A stretch of 64,000 nucleotides of DNA, from assembly GCA_014529385.2 (NCBI GenBank), contig CM043962.1:46857098-46921097 (forward strand), given 5' to 3'. How positions within the stretch are numbered: the first letter of the stretch is position 1; each line of letters opens with the position of its first letter. Below the pieces are notes generated by a model. That model was not told the DNA's origin, made no database searches, and worked only from the letters and a program-made list of their open reading frames with translations. The position numbers and the translations under genes were made by a program. The DNA is from Adiantum capillus-veneris. Lineage: Eukaryota; Streptophyta; Polypodiopsida; Polypodiales; Pteridaceae. Shown here one piece after another: positions 46,978 through 58,030 of this stretch.

Positions 46978-47199
46978 TGTTGGGATTAAAGCCCAAGTGG
47001 CCTCTTATGCGGATATGGCCGCCCGCCCGCCTAACTCACTTACCTCTAACTCTTTGTATATACTAACTTATACTTTGTGAATACTAAGTTAATTGGGAGA
47101 TAACCCTTCTAACAGTTCTCTGCGTACTGTACTGTGTAAGCTCACTGTGTGTGTGTGTGTGTGTGAGAGAGTCGACCCACGCTCCGCTCCGCGACTTCA
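46978..47199 (+). repeat. 3' LTR of copia E (222 bp)
   Basis: Identical to the 5' LTR except that GT repeats have grown and GA repeats shrunk by equal length. Preceded by the polypurine stretch AAGTGGGAGGT. Confidence 0.97.
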
Positions 47200-47204
47200 G
47201 ATTT

Positions 47205-47930
47205 TGTATAAGGTACTCCATATAGGCCCATATGGCCTTTGAAAAATAGGGTGACACATATATAAAGTTCCCTATGGTGCTAAAACTATAGAGTTCTCTT
47301 TGTTTTGATATCTGTATAAACCTTATCTCTATGTCTCTTAGTCCATAGAGAGGTGTATTTCAGGCTCTCAAAGATTCTTAAAGATGACTACAAAGAGCAT
47401 CAGATACCATGTGATTTAACAAACATAGGGAAACCCTATGGCCCTTGGGCCATAGGCTACAAATATAGAGGTATATCCTATAGTCCTAAGACAACAAAGT
47501 TCTCTAGGCCATAAGAAGGTGTATTTTAAGCTCTCACAAAGTCTTAAAGACACAATGAGTACCCTATGGCCCTTAGGCCATAGGATAAAATGTGGTTTTC
47601 TTCAAGAAACCTACGATCAACATTCTCTGTTCTAACAAACAACGTTAGAACCCCTATGGCCTAGAGGGTGCCAATATAGAGGTGCAAAATAATGAGCTTG
47701 TGGTCCCTTAGGTTCAAAACAAGGCACATTATGGTCATAGGATCATATAGAAGATACCTATGGTTCTAAGACCAAATACTGTCAATATAGAGGGTCTACA
47801 TGGGCACCTTGGCCATCCTATGGCCATAGGGCCTTATAGTTTGTAACTAACATAAAAGGGAACCATTTGGCCCCACACTCTACGTAATGTAAAGTAGATA
47901 GGCTAAGGAGTTATTATGAGATTACCAAAA
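47205..47930. repeat. Array segment between copia E and solo LTR H
   Basis: Continues the ~0.7 kb array after E: AAGGTACTCCATATAGGCCC, CTATGGCCCTTGGGCCATAGG, GCCAATATAGAGGTGCAAA and CACCTTGGCCATCCTATGGCC. No gene. Confidence 0.8.
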
Positions 47931-48656
47931 TGTTAGGAAATAAGACGTAGCTAAATAGATAATTGAGTAGATTACTTGATGGAGAGAGACAGATTTACAT
48001 ACACGAGATTATAGAGTAGAGAGAGAGAGAGAGAGTACACATGATATACGTGGTTCACCCAATGTGGGCTACGTCCACGAGAAAACAGCCACTCAATGCC
48101 TTTAGTACTTCAAAACAAGAAGTAGTTTACAGAGGGGTTATACCCTTAATGGAGCTCCCGCTTTGCTTCACTCTTACCACCTCACACTCACCTTGTTGCA
48201 TCAACTTCACACTATGAAATGTGTGTAGAAATGGCCTCCTTTTATAGGCCAAAAGGGCTGCCCTCTCTCATGAGAGGCAGCCATGTGTAGCCGCCCTTGT
48301 GTAGATAAGTCCAAATCGGACCCTTCAATCCGCCCATGTGTGGCCGTCCTTGAGAAGACAAGTCCACTTTTGAATTCGGCCACCGGCCATTGAATTCGGC
48401 CACCGGCCACCGGCCACCGGCCAACCGACAGTTGTTTTCCGACCGCCGTCCGGCCACAATATTCTGGCGAAAAAGAATATTCCAGCGAGGGAAAAAAGGC
48501 CCCTAAAGTTGCCCCTGATTCTTGGCTGTGAAAATTTTGGTTTCCGTTGAGTGATTTTCTTTCACGCACGATGACTTCTCCTCATAATGGGGGCCTTACA
48601 AATGTGCGCTTTTACCACAAAAAATTACAAGGGTAAATAAGACTCCATACTTAACA
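47931..48656. mobile_element. Solo LTR H (726 bp)
   Basis: Starts TGTTAGGAAATAAG and ends CATACTTAACA, so it has TG...CA with short inverted TGTTA/TAACA tips, and is flanked by identical CAAAA (47926-47930 and 48657-48661). No internal region or PBS, so it is probably left by LTR-LTR recombination. It contains a GA tract near 48017-48034 and a GGCCACCGGCC minisatellite at about 48377-48423. The full-length parent is not in the window. Confidence 0.82.
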
Positions 48657-48661
48657 CAAAA

Positions 48662-49000
48662 TGCATCATCTGGTCCAATGACTAAAAAATTCTTTTAGAA
48701 CTTTATAACGTATTCCATATAGGCCCTTTGGTCTTAATGCCATAGGGTGGCCCAAGTATAAAGTAACATACAGTCCTAAGACTATATATTTCTTTCTATT
48801 TTAATTACCTATAAAGAAACTTCTTATGGACCTAAGACCATAGAAGGAATATATTAAGCTCCCACATAGTCTTAAAGATATCTACAAAGTTTACCCTTTG
48901 ATCCTTAGGATAAAATGTCTTTTTCTTCAAAAAAATCCTATTATCAACACCTTGTAGTAGTCAAAGATAACAATAAGGCATTATAGGGTGGTCCTAAATA
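48662..49000. repeat. Right segment of the ~0.7 kb array
   Basis: CGTATTCCATATAGGCCCTTTGG, GCCATAGGGTGGC and CTCCCACATAGTCTTAAAGATA match earlier units. The array fades after about 48970. Confidence 0.7.
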
Positions 49001-50600
49001 ATCTACAACCTATATTGCAGTGGTATCCTTGGTATTATTAAATGTATTCTTAGATATTAAAATTTTCATCTAGATACTCTCCAATTTTGTTCTAAGAGTG
49101 TGACAAAAAAAATCCATCCAAGTTGTCGGTGCTTTCAAAGCTAACAATAGGTGCTCTTTGAAAGTTGCAGTCCTTCAGCAAGATATTGTGTTGACAAAAT
49201 TTCACCTGAGATTATCGGCACAAAGGATTTTCAAGCTATTGAACCTTTTGAGAAAGAGTCTATGGATCTCCATTGCAACCACAGAGTTCTTGAAGATGTT
49301 GACAAAGATCTACAAGTTCTTGAAGGTCAACCATTGAAGCCACTGAAAATGAATTTGAAGAGTGATGCTATGGTAGTAGAAGGCGATACAAGTTTCAAAA
49401 CATGTACAAAGTCAGAAAAAGAATCCATCCACAACATTTTAGTAACTCAAGATCTGGGAACTGGTTCAGACCTTTCATTTGTTGACAAAACTGACTATAA
49501 GAGTGGGCTTGTGTGGATTGGTTTTGAGGTGATGCTGGAAAAAGTCCAACAAAATGAAGAGCTTAAAGTTTAAACGTGAGCATATTGTTCTACTTCCAAG
49601 ATGCATTTAGTTCTTAAAGACTTTATTTGGCAATTTCAATGTAGGGATATGGTCAGCTGCTAATGATACACGTGTTATGGACATCATCAAATTTTAAAGA
49701 AGAAGGATGGAGAAAAGTTTCCAGTATTTATGATTTGGGGGCAAAGCCAACGTCAATCATGTAAAGAATCAAGAACCACTCGCCCAGATAATCCAAGAGT
49801 AGCACTTTTCAAACCATTGGCTATTTGGATTGATGCAAAAAGAATGCTTCTAGTAGGTGACGCACCATTAAAGGGATATGTTAATCCTACATTGAAGTGT
49901 ATTCCTACCATCATTCAATGTTGATGAGGAGAACAATATCCTCCTTGGGGATCTGTTGCCATATATTTAAGCTCTTCATTTCGTCAATAATATTGGCACA
50001 ATTACAAACTTTTATTTGTATGGACAAGCACCCATAGTGCAAGGTCATGAACTTTATAATCATGTTCACATGGTTGGAGAGTGGTAGGACAAAAAATCGG
50101 TTTATCTAGGGAAACCTACTCCACATGCAGACTATTAGAGGCTTCCCGTCCTCATGATAATAAAAAGGTGCAACATCTAGCACTAGTGGAATGTTCACTC
50201 GAAGTTAGTAAAGAAAATTCTAATAGTTGATCAAGAAAAAGTGAGGTTTTAAAAGAGTTTGAAACCTTTGTCAACCTTAAAAGGTATTGAAGTAATTATG
50301 CTTGCCCAAAAACTCGGATACAAGGAGTCTTCTATAAAAGTACATGAAGCCAAGAATTATATAAAACAACTAAAAATTCAGTATAATCTCAAATAGATAT
50401 CCTTTGAGGAGATGATGAAGCACAATTTTATAATATCACGAAATCTACAAAAGCTCTTTATGCATTGAGAAACCCTTTTTGAGAGTGCTAATGTAAATTT
50501 ACCTTTCAATGCTATAGGTGGCTTTTGAGTTTGATGTGCCAAATGCTTTATTTTAGTTTATTAAAAGATTCAAAATTTTGTTGTTTTACAATTTGTGTCC
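49001..50600. other. Unrecognised tract with a 140-codon open frame
   Basis: Plus-strand frame 49151-49573 (MLFESCSPSARYCVDKISPE..., 140 codons, Lys/Glu-rich) and a shorter one at 49730-49924 (LAIWIDAKRMLLVGDAPLKG) have coding-like composition. They sit in order on one strand and could be exons of an old gene. No known domain recognised. 49925-50600 has nothing clear. Confidence 0.35.
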
Positions 50601-50921
50601 ATTGCACCATTAAGGGTAACCTACATGTAAGGCCATATGTTACTATAGGAGATTAGGGGATCTGCAATTTATAGTATCAATACCCTATGACCCTAATGCC
50701 ATAGGTTATGTTCTTCCACAAGATACTAATGATGGCCAACAATAAGCATCCTAAGACCCTAAGGTTTTCAAAAAGGCACTTAAGATCCTTATATAAATTG
50801 CTTTAATAAAAAGCATGGGTCTTTTAGGACAAATAACATTCTTAAAGGGTCTTTTTGTTATTTAGAAATAGCACCTTATGGCCTTTGGGTCATAGGGATC
50901 CAAATGATCTTTTGCCAGACT
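50600..50921. repeat. Diverged array-like sequence
   Basis: ACCCTATGACCCTAATGCCATAGG and CCTTATGGCCTTTGGGTCATAGGG echo the ~0.7 kb array vocabulary, but order and spacing are not clear. Confidence 0.45.
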
Positions 50922-52040
50922 TTAACACTAGATTTGTGATCAGACACTGAAGCGTCCTGTTTTTCTAGCAACTTGTCATAATTATTTAGTGAGATTAGAA
51001 TAAATATTTATAGGTCACATTCATATTTTATGTTAGTTATGAGGTGAAGAACATTGCCAATTTAATTCCAAATTAAGATTATGGTGATAAGTTTTAAGAT
51101 AGAAAAATCATAAAATTTAGTGCAGTTTTAAAATTTTTTCCATAAATTGAATATAATTTCTCATCAAAATAAGATTTTGCATAGATTTAACGGTGTATGG
51201 ATAGGAAAAAACTTATTATAGCAAGAAATAGTGCTTCATAACTTACTTATGAGACTAGATTTGTGTTATGATTTTAAAAACCCAAACCTTGAAAGTGCTA
51301 AGAAAGAGGCAATTTTTGGTCTTTCAAGGCCTATTTCATTGACATGATGAGGTTATGAAACAAAAATTAAGGTCTATAATGTATTATAGGCCAATATCCA
51401 TCAGCTAAGCATTTTTCAAGGTTTCAAACTCACAGGTATCATGTAATTTAAGGTCATTAAAAAAAATTATAGTGCGTAATTTCTTGCAAAAAAGAACATT
51501 GCTATGAAAAACTAACAAAAATGTGTACATAAATTCTCCAATTGTGTCCATATGAGATGTTTGTATACAAATAAGTGAGATAAATAGAAAAATCCAAAAG
51601 TGGACTTTATTTTAAGGCTAATCTTTAATAAATAAAAAATAAGAATTACAACAAGAGTAATTTTCTAGATATGACATAAATCACCAAATGTGGCTTGCAT
51701 AACCATCAAATAGTATCACCTTATGTAATGGATTCATAGATCTAGTATATATGCATCATATAACATTGCAAATTGAGATGAACTAAAGCTTTTATGTGGT
51801 CGTTAATTGAATTTGTAAATGTTACACATTTTACCAACACAACTTTCTATATTCATATCTAGTCACAAAGATTTATTTTCACATCACAATGAAAAAACTG
51901 ATAAGCACATATATAAGTAGTTACCATGGATTATTGCATGCACCATACTCATTTTTTTCTCAGTCTAGAGTACAATTTTTAGTGAAATATCAACTGTTGT
52001 TTGGTGTAGGTACTTTTCATGAGCGTAGTTACTCATGTAG

Positions 52041-52266
52041 TGTTACCGTATACATGTGGTAGTCATGTGTGTGAACATACTTAGGACCGCCGAGGCATTT
52101 TTTCCCTCATTAGAAGTTTTTTCCCCGTCCATTGTGTATACGCCTATCATTCTAGGGCTATCTATCTTTCTATTGCACACTAAGTAAAATACTCTTTGTT
52201 GTGTGCCTTGAGCTTCCTTCGTCTTCTCCAAGCTGTGTGTGTTTTTTTGCAACCCTAATTCCAACA
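52041..52266 (+). repeat. 5' LTR of copia D (226 bp)
   Basis: TGTTACCGTATACATGTGG to AATTCCAACA, ends intact. The core promoter string is altered (TGTGTATACG). Confidence 0.95.
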
Positions 52267-52268
52267 AT

Positions 52269-52280
52269 TGGTATCAGAGC
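52269..52280 (+). promoter_or_regulatory. Primer binding site of copia D
   Basis: Exact TGGTATCAGAGC, 2 nt after the LTR. A leader of about 350 bp leads to the gag ATG at 52628. Confidence 0.93.
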
Positions 52281-52627
52281 AGGTTGCGTCCTCGCGGGTT
52301 TAGTCGCCAGCAGCTCTAGCACACGCCTGCTCAATTTCTCTGATTTCTGTGAGCTTTAGCAAGCATTCACAAGTTGAAAAAAAATTCAAGAGTATTGGAA
52401 GAGCTTAGTCTGCTCAGATTATTGATTCTTGCTCATTTCGGCCTCCGTTTTCACTACAGACAGTATTACGCAGGCTATTTTGTCATTTTGTGCAAAAATT
52501 TTGTCAGTGCTATTTCTTGCATAACAGATCCCTTATAGTCTTCTAGGGTCTGTGCTATATAGCACGTGTTGTTCCCACTTCATTTCTCCTCTTTCGGGTA
52601 GTTTTCACATCAGGTGCAACATTTACC

Positions 52628-54236
52628 ATGGCTGACAACGCAGACGTGTTCAAGATGTTTGTTGCTGAGGACAGATTAAATGGGGACAATTACCCTACGT
52701 GGGCTTACAAGATGCAACATGTTCTTATATCAAAGGGTGTCTGGAGTATTGTGCAGAGCATTGATGTACGTCCTGGTTCTGAGGATGTAGGTGATGTTGA
52801 GGATGTTGTAGATCTTGCTGCAACATTGGGTGTCTAGAGTATTGTGCAGGGCATTGATGTACGTCCTGCTTCTGAGGATGTAGGCGATGTTGAGGATGTT
52901 GCAGATCTTACTGGAAGGATTGTTGTTGTTAGGATTGTTTTGCCTGCAGTTGAGCAAGCTCGTTGGGATGTAAAAGATGCACAGGCTCATGCATTGATTG
53001 CGTTGTCTGTGAAGCGCACTATTACTCCCCCCATTTGTTCAAACGAAATCTGCCAAACAGGCTTGGGACATTCTGGTTGGTCTTTATGCAAGTCGCAATA
53101 AGGCTAAAATTGCATTGCTGCCTAAAGAGATGGAATCCAAGATTATGCATGAGGAAGATGATATGGACACTTTCCTTGTTGGTGTCAAGGATATCAATGA
53201 GCAACTTATTTCTGCAGGTGGAGTCATTTCAAACAGTTCCCTTGTGCAGATTGTTCTTGATGCCTTGCCAGATTCTTACCAGACTTTTGCTAGTACTTGG
53301 AGACTTATGACCCAAGGAAATCCTGAAGTTGTTAAGTTTGATGCATTATGCACATTGCTGTTGCAAGAGTCGCTTTCAAGAAAAAATAGGACTAGACATC
53401 GTGCAGTTGAACATGCCTTTATTGCTGCTCAAAGAAAAGGCGGTAGCAATAATGCAACCACTTCTCATGGTTCTTCTGCGAGTGAAAAATCACATGTTCC
53501 TAATGCTTCTGTTGGCAGTAATTTGTCTAGAAATTTTGGTGATAAGTGTAAAAAGAAGATGCGTTGCCATTATTGTAAAGCTAATGATCACTTGATCAAG
53601 CGGTGTCCTAAGTTGAAGACCAAAGAGGCAAAGAAGAAAGAGGGTGGTTCCATTGCAAATGCTGGTTCCACTACAAATGCAGCTATTGTTGAGTCTTCTA
53701 TGTAAGGAAATTGTGATGCTGATGTTGACATTGAATGGGCTTTTAGTGCAGAGTGTACCTATAATCCTATTGTCCCTTATGCATGCATGTCAGTTGCTAC
53801 AGATTCACATGTGTGGTATTTTGACAGTGGTGCTACGAAGCACATTACCTCACATTGTGATTTATTCACCTCTCTTGAGTCTGTCCCTCATGGGAATTCA
53901 ATTACTTGTGCCAACAAAGCCTCTTATCTGGTTCAGGGAGTTGAAAAGATTGTGCTTACTATTGCAAATGGAAATTCTTTCACACTTGCTAATGCACTTT
54001 ATGTACTTGGGATCAAGAAGAATATTTTGTTTGTATCTGCACTTTCTAGACTTGGTCTTGTAGTCAAATTTTTGGATGACAAATGTACTATACATGCTCT
54101 TAGTTTCGGTGATGAAATTGTTGCATCTGGAATTTTATGCCGTGGGATGTATAAGCTCACTTTGTATGACAAGTGTGGGCAGAATTTTGCAAATGCAGTT
54201 GTGGATTCAAAGGCTATTTTAGATGCAAAACTTTGA
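52628..54236 (+). pseudogene. Copia D gag-protease
   Basis: ATG 52628 (MADNADVFKMFVAEDRLNGD). The first Trp of SKGVWSIVQ is intact, but a 93 bp in-frame duplication (units at 52735 and 52828) follows, and in its second unit the same Trp is TAG. The zinc knuckle CHYCKANDHLIKRC is intact near 53565. TAA at 53703 falls between gag and protease. The protease region carries DSGA near 53821. TGA at 54234-54236 hits the LWHARFGH Trp. Confidence 0.92.
52735..52920 (+). repeat. 93 bp tandem duplication in D gag
   Basis: GGGTGTCTRGAGTATTGTGC recurs at 52735 and 52828 with the rest of the 31-codon unit. Copies A and C have one unit. The first unit keeps TGG and the second has TAG. Confidence 0.9.
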
Positions 54237-55320
54237 CATGCACGTTTTGGTCATCTGAATTTTGCTAGTTGCTACGTTTGCAAAAATCTGATATGGTTGC
54301 TTCTTTGCCGCGCATGTCAAACATGTTTGTGAAGGTTGTATTTTGGGTAAGATAAAGCGTTCAAAGTTTCCAAAGGATGGTTCAGTTAGGGCAACATGCA
54401 GGTTGCAGCTTGTGCATAATGATGTTTGTGGACCCATGAAAATTCTGTCCTTTGGCAATTATCTTTACTTCCTGAATTTCATTGATGATTACTTCAGGCA
54501 TGCATGGGTTTATCCGCTTAAAGCAAAGTCTAAAGTGTTTATGTGATTTAAACAATTTTTGGCTATGGTTGAAAATGTCTCGAAATGTACTATGGGCACC
54601 CTCCGTTCCGATCAAGGGGGAGAGTATATGTCTCATGAATTTAATGCATTTTTGTCTAGTCGTGGGATAAAACACCAATGTACAGTGCCTTATATGCCTC
54701 AGCAAAATGGTGTTGTTGAGAGAAAAAAACATGTCACGAAAATGGCACGATGTATGGTCGAAAGTCAAGCTTTACCACATATGTTTTGGCTTGAGGCCAT
54801 CATGTGTGCCACTTATGTAGTTAACAGGTGTCCTATGGAAGCTTTGCAGTCTAGTACTTCATATGAAGCATGGCATGATAGAAAGCCTTCTATTGAGTAC
54901 ATGCGTGTTTTTGGCTGTTTGGCATATGCTTTGGTGCCACAAACACAACGCAAAAAATTGGATGATAAGGCTGTCAAATGTATTTTTGTTGGTTATAGTG
55001 TTGAAAGAAAAGGTTACAGGTTGTATCATCCACAAACAAAGGGTATTTTGGTTTCACAGGATGTTGTGTTTGTGGAAGATTCTATTCAGCCCTTGCTATC
55101 ATGTACTAGAGACAATAATGTAAGCTCACAAGACATTTATGACAGTTTGTTGCCTCTCTTCAGTGGTAGAAGTTCGAATGTAAATTCCAATGAGGCAAAT
55201 GTACAGCCTATGGGGGTTTCTAAAAATGTTACAGATCAGCCTATTACTGATGCAAATGTACATGATGTACTTAATGAGAAAAGGGTTGAAAATGAGCAGG
55301 CTAGAGGTATGCCAAAATGA
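54237..55320 (+). pseudogene. Copia D integrase
   Basis: Pre-integrase RFGHLNFAS with small deletions near 54270 and 54313. The first catalytic Asp is changed: HSDVCGP reads HNDVCGP (near 54416), where His-Asn precedes a retained Asp. LRSDQGGEYMSHEF and GVVERKK keep the second Asp and the Glu. TGA near 54544 splits the domain. 54559-55320 is then open to TGA at 55318. Confidence 0.88.
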
Positions 55321-56160
55321 CTGGTGCATACATTGCATGACAGTAAATTGGATTCACCTTTGTCAAGTCGCACTCGTTCAGGATCTCGCCATGCATCTTA
55401 TGCATCAGATTGTTATTCTTTGGATTGTTATAGAGTCGCACTCGTTGAGGAACCTTTGTCTTTTGATGAAGCACAAAATTCAAAAAATTGGATGACTGCC
55501 ATGCAATTAAAATATGATGCACTTATAGAAAATGGCACATGGACTTTATGTGACTTGCCTCCTGGAAAAAAGGCCATTTGTACGAAGTGGGTTTACAAGT
55601 TGAAATGCAAGCCGGATGTTGAGATTGATCTCTATAAGGCTCAACTTCTTGCAAAGGGTTATGCACAACAAAAAGGCATAGATTATGAGAAGAATTTTTC
55701 TCTCACTTGTCGCATTGCTATTGTGTGTTTTCTATCTGCATTGAAAGCTCATTTTGGTTGGATGTACATCAATCAGACATTGTTACTGCTTTCTTAAATG
55801 GTGACATATTTGAGGAAGTTTATGTAACGTAGCCTCACGGTTTGGTCAAGAAAGGACGAGAGGATCAGGTGTGCAAATGTAACAAAGCTTTGTATGGGTT
55901 GAAGCAATCTTCTCGTTCTTGGTTTCAGAAGGCTGACACTCATTTGGTCAAACGAGGCCTTCATAATAGTCCAACAGAAAGCACATTGTATGTAAAACAT
56001 GAGGGTGATGTACATCTCATTGTGGTTCTTTATGTAGACGATTTGCTGATCACTGGACCAAATGAGAGACATATTGTTGAATTTAAGGCTGATTTGAATG
56101 CTACTTTCAAGATGAAAGATTGTGGGGCTGTTGCATCATTACTTGGGTATACAGTTTAAA
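55321..56160 (+). pseudogene. Copia D linker and reverse transcriptase
   Basis: Linker SSRTRSGSRHASYAS, then the RT start [21 protein letters not shown] in an open frame (55324-55797). A one-base loss near 55760 shifts frame. TAG at 55830-55832 matches the stop in A at 3143. YVDD is intact at 56031-56042. A one-base gain near 56120 (GATTGTGGGG) shifts frame again. Confidence 0.9.
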
Positions 56161-57080
56161 CAATATGATGGCGGTATTGCCTTGTGTCAGAAAAGTTACA
56201 TAGAGACATTGCTATGTAAGTTTGGACTTGAGGATTGCAAACCTGTTGCCACTCCCATGGAAACGAGTTTGAAATTGAGTCTTCTCATGATGCTTGTGAT
56301 CCTATAGATGTCACTCTTGGATGCCTCATCTATGTATACAACACAAGGCCGGATATTCAGTCTGCAGTCTCACAGGTCAGCAGATTTATGCATAGCCCAG
56401 GGTCTAAGCATTGGCAGGTTATCAACAAGAATTTTCGCTACTTGAGTGGCACTTTACATCTTGGTTTGTTTTATCCCAAGAGGGGATCATTGCCACTAGA
56501 CTTACATGGTTTTTCGGACTCAGATTGAACTGGTTGTTTTGACACACGAGTGTCCACGAGTGGTTTTTGTTTCATGCTTGGCAGCTCATGCATATCATGG
56601 TTGAGCAAGAAGCAACCTACTGTGGCCACTTCCAATTGTGAGGCTGAGTATAGGGCAGTCTTCACAGCAACGGTTTGGTGTTTATGGCTTAGACGCCTTA
56701 GGCTGATTTGGGTGTTGGACAGATTACTGCCAACACTATCTGCACTGACAGCTAGAGCACATTGGCAGTTGTTGCAAGGAACCCAGTTTTTCATGCTCGC
56801 ACAAAGCACATTGAGATGCATTACCACTATGTCAGGGAGAGACTCTCAAAAGGAGAGATCAGCTTGGCTTATGTGCCAACAAAGGACAACCTTGCAAGGC
56901 AGCACATTGAGATGCATTACCACTATGTCAGGGAGAGACTCTCAAAAGGAGAGATCAGCTTGGCTTATGTGCCAACAAAGGAAAACCTTGCAGATCTTTT
57001 CACAAAGACATTGTCTCGTGAGAAGTTCGAAGCTTTCCGCAAAGCTTTGGGCTTACTGCCCTTTTTGTGGACTGATCATG
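56161..57080 (+). pseudogene. Copia D RNase H with tandem duplication
   Basis: Motifs CQKSYIETLLCKFGLEDCKP, RPDIQSAVSQVSRFMHSPG, FSDSD, SNCEAEYRAVFTA are present with a TGA near 56526 and frame shifts. A 95 bp tandem duplication (GCACATTGAGATGCATTACC at 56806 and 56901) repeats the HIEMHYHYVRERLSKGEISL region. The end reads GLLPFLW, past the usual stop. Confidence 0.88.
56806..56995 (+). repeat. 95 bp tandem duplication near the end of copia D pol
   Basis: The two units are almost identical and the period is not a multiple of three, so the frame is lost. The same region is rearranged in copia C. Confidence 0.92.
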
Positions 57081-57151
57081 TCCTCAAGGCATGGTCCTTC
57101 CCTTTACTCTATGTGCCAGCTCTCACTCACCGCATCCCTCCAGGGGAGATT

Positions 57152-57332
57152 TGTTACCATATACATATGGTAGTGATGTGTGTGAACACACTTAGGATTG
57201 TATATACGCCCATCATTCTAGGGCTATCTATCTTTCTATTGCACACTAAGTAATATACTCTCTATTGTGTGCCTTGAGCTTCCTTCATCTTCTCCAAGCA
57301 CTGTGTGTTTTCCTGCAACCCTAATTCCAACA
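57152..57332 (+). repeat. 3' LTR of copia D, internally deleted (181 bp)
   Basis: Same ends as the 5' LTR, but 45 bp after CACACTTAGGA are missing, joining directly to TTGTATATACGCCC, which keeps a TATATA. Confidence 0.94.
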
Positions 57333-57504
57333 TGTAGTTGTGTATACAAGTGACATATTATAATTTTTATGGGTACTTTATATAATATTTTATAAGGTTG
57401 GAAAAGCATTTCTTGAGATGTTTTCTAGATATCATGTACCATTTTATTGAAATTCGTGAAAAAGGGACACTAGAGTGTCCTTTTTGGTACCAAACAAGTG
57501 TTAA

Positions 57505-58030
57505 CAAAGTGTGGCCATATGAAGCTAGACTATTAGCACCCTATGACCCTACATATAGCCGCACTAGTTTCTTAAAAAGAAAATCTAGTTTTTAACACCC
57601 TATGACCACGATGCCATAAATTGACATACGTTATTCCAAAAAGCACTTACCATGTGTTTCTTGGAATTAGCACCCCTTGACCTTAATGTCATGGGAGGCT
57701 AGCTCTAGGCTACATAAAGAAAAATTGCCTCTGAATTGAAAACTACAAAGATTAGCTTAAGCCTCTTAGGCCACACTTTGAATCCATCTACTGAAAGCTA
57801 TAAAGGAAGGCCTTAACCTTTTAAGGTAAAAGAAAAATCTTTGAGAATATTACATTTATTCATTTGGAATCAAAGCCTGATGATCCTAGATCCATAAAAA
57901 ATTAGCATATCTAGACCATATGGTATCATAATCCTATGAGCTTGAGGCCATAAGACAAAGAGGTGCTCTAATTAGAACTCACCACAAAAGGTATCCTATG
58001 ACCTCAAAGACACTAAGCTTTATATATAGA
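57505..58030. repeat. Diverged array-like sequence
   Basis: GCACCCTATGACCCTACATA, ACACCCTATGACCACGATGCC and CTATGAGCTTGAGGCCATAAG recall the ~0.7 kb array, too diverged to set a period. Confidence 0.4.

Larger units (their letters stand above)
41640..47199 (+). mobile_element. Copia element E, young full-length copy
   Basis: 5.56 kb copia element with LTRs identical apart from the GT/GA microsatellite, PBS, one gag-pol frame with a single frameshift, a polypurine tract and a perfect 5 bp target duplication GATTT (41635-41639 and 47200-47204). The protein is of the TNT1-like copia type. It is inserted in the ~0.7 kb array. Near-identity of the LTRs implies recent insertion. Confidence 0.97.
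52041..57332 (+). mobile_element. Copia element D, complete structure, degenerate coding
   Basis: 5.29 kb copy of the A/B/C family, flanked by identical TGTAG (52036-52040 and 57333-57337). It has both LTRs, a PBS and all coding domains, with many lesions. The 3' LTR lacks 45 bp. It groups with A through QGNPEVVKF and a shared RT TAG. Confidence 0.96.
50926..57500. mobile_element. Non-autonomous TTAA-flanked DNA transposon 2, split by copia D
   Basis: Left tip CACTAGATTTGTGATC follows TTAA (50922-50925). The right tip, inverted, is CACTTGTTTGGTACC, and TTAA follows at 57501-57504. Subtracting D and its extra target copy leaves about 1.28 kb, close to the 1.36 kb of element 1. The quasi-palindrome appears as AGACACTGAAGCGTCC at the left (50942) and GGACACTAGAGTGTCC at the right (57464). 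Tips agree at 9 of the first 15 positions, so this copy is older. The interior is AT-rich without a transposase frame. Confidence 0.75.

Noticed and set aside
48207-48569. 120-codon minus-strand open frame
   Set aside because: It lies wholly inside the solo LTR H and over its GGCCACCGGCC minisatellite, so it is not credible as a gene.
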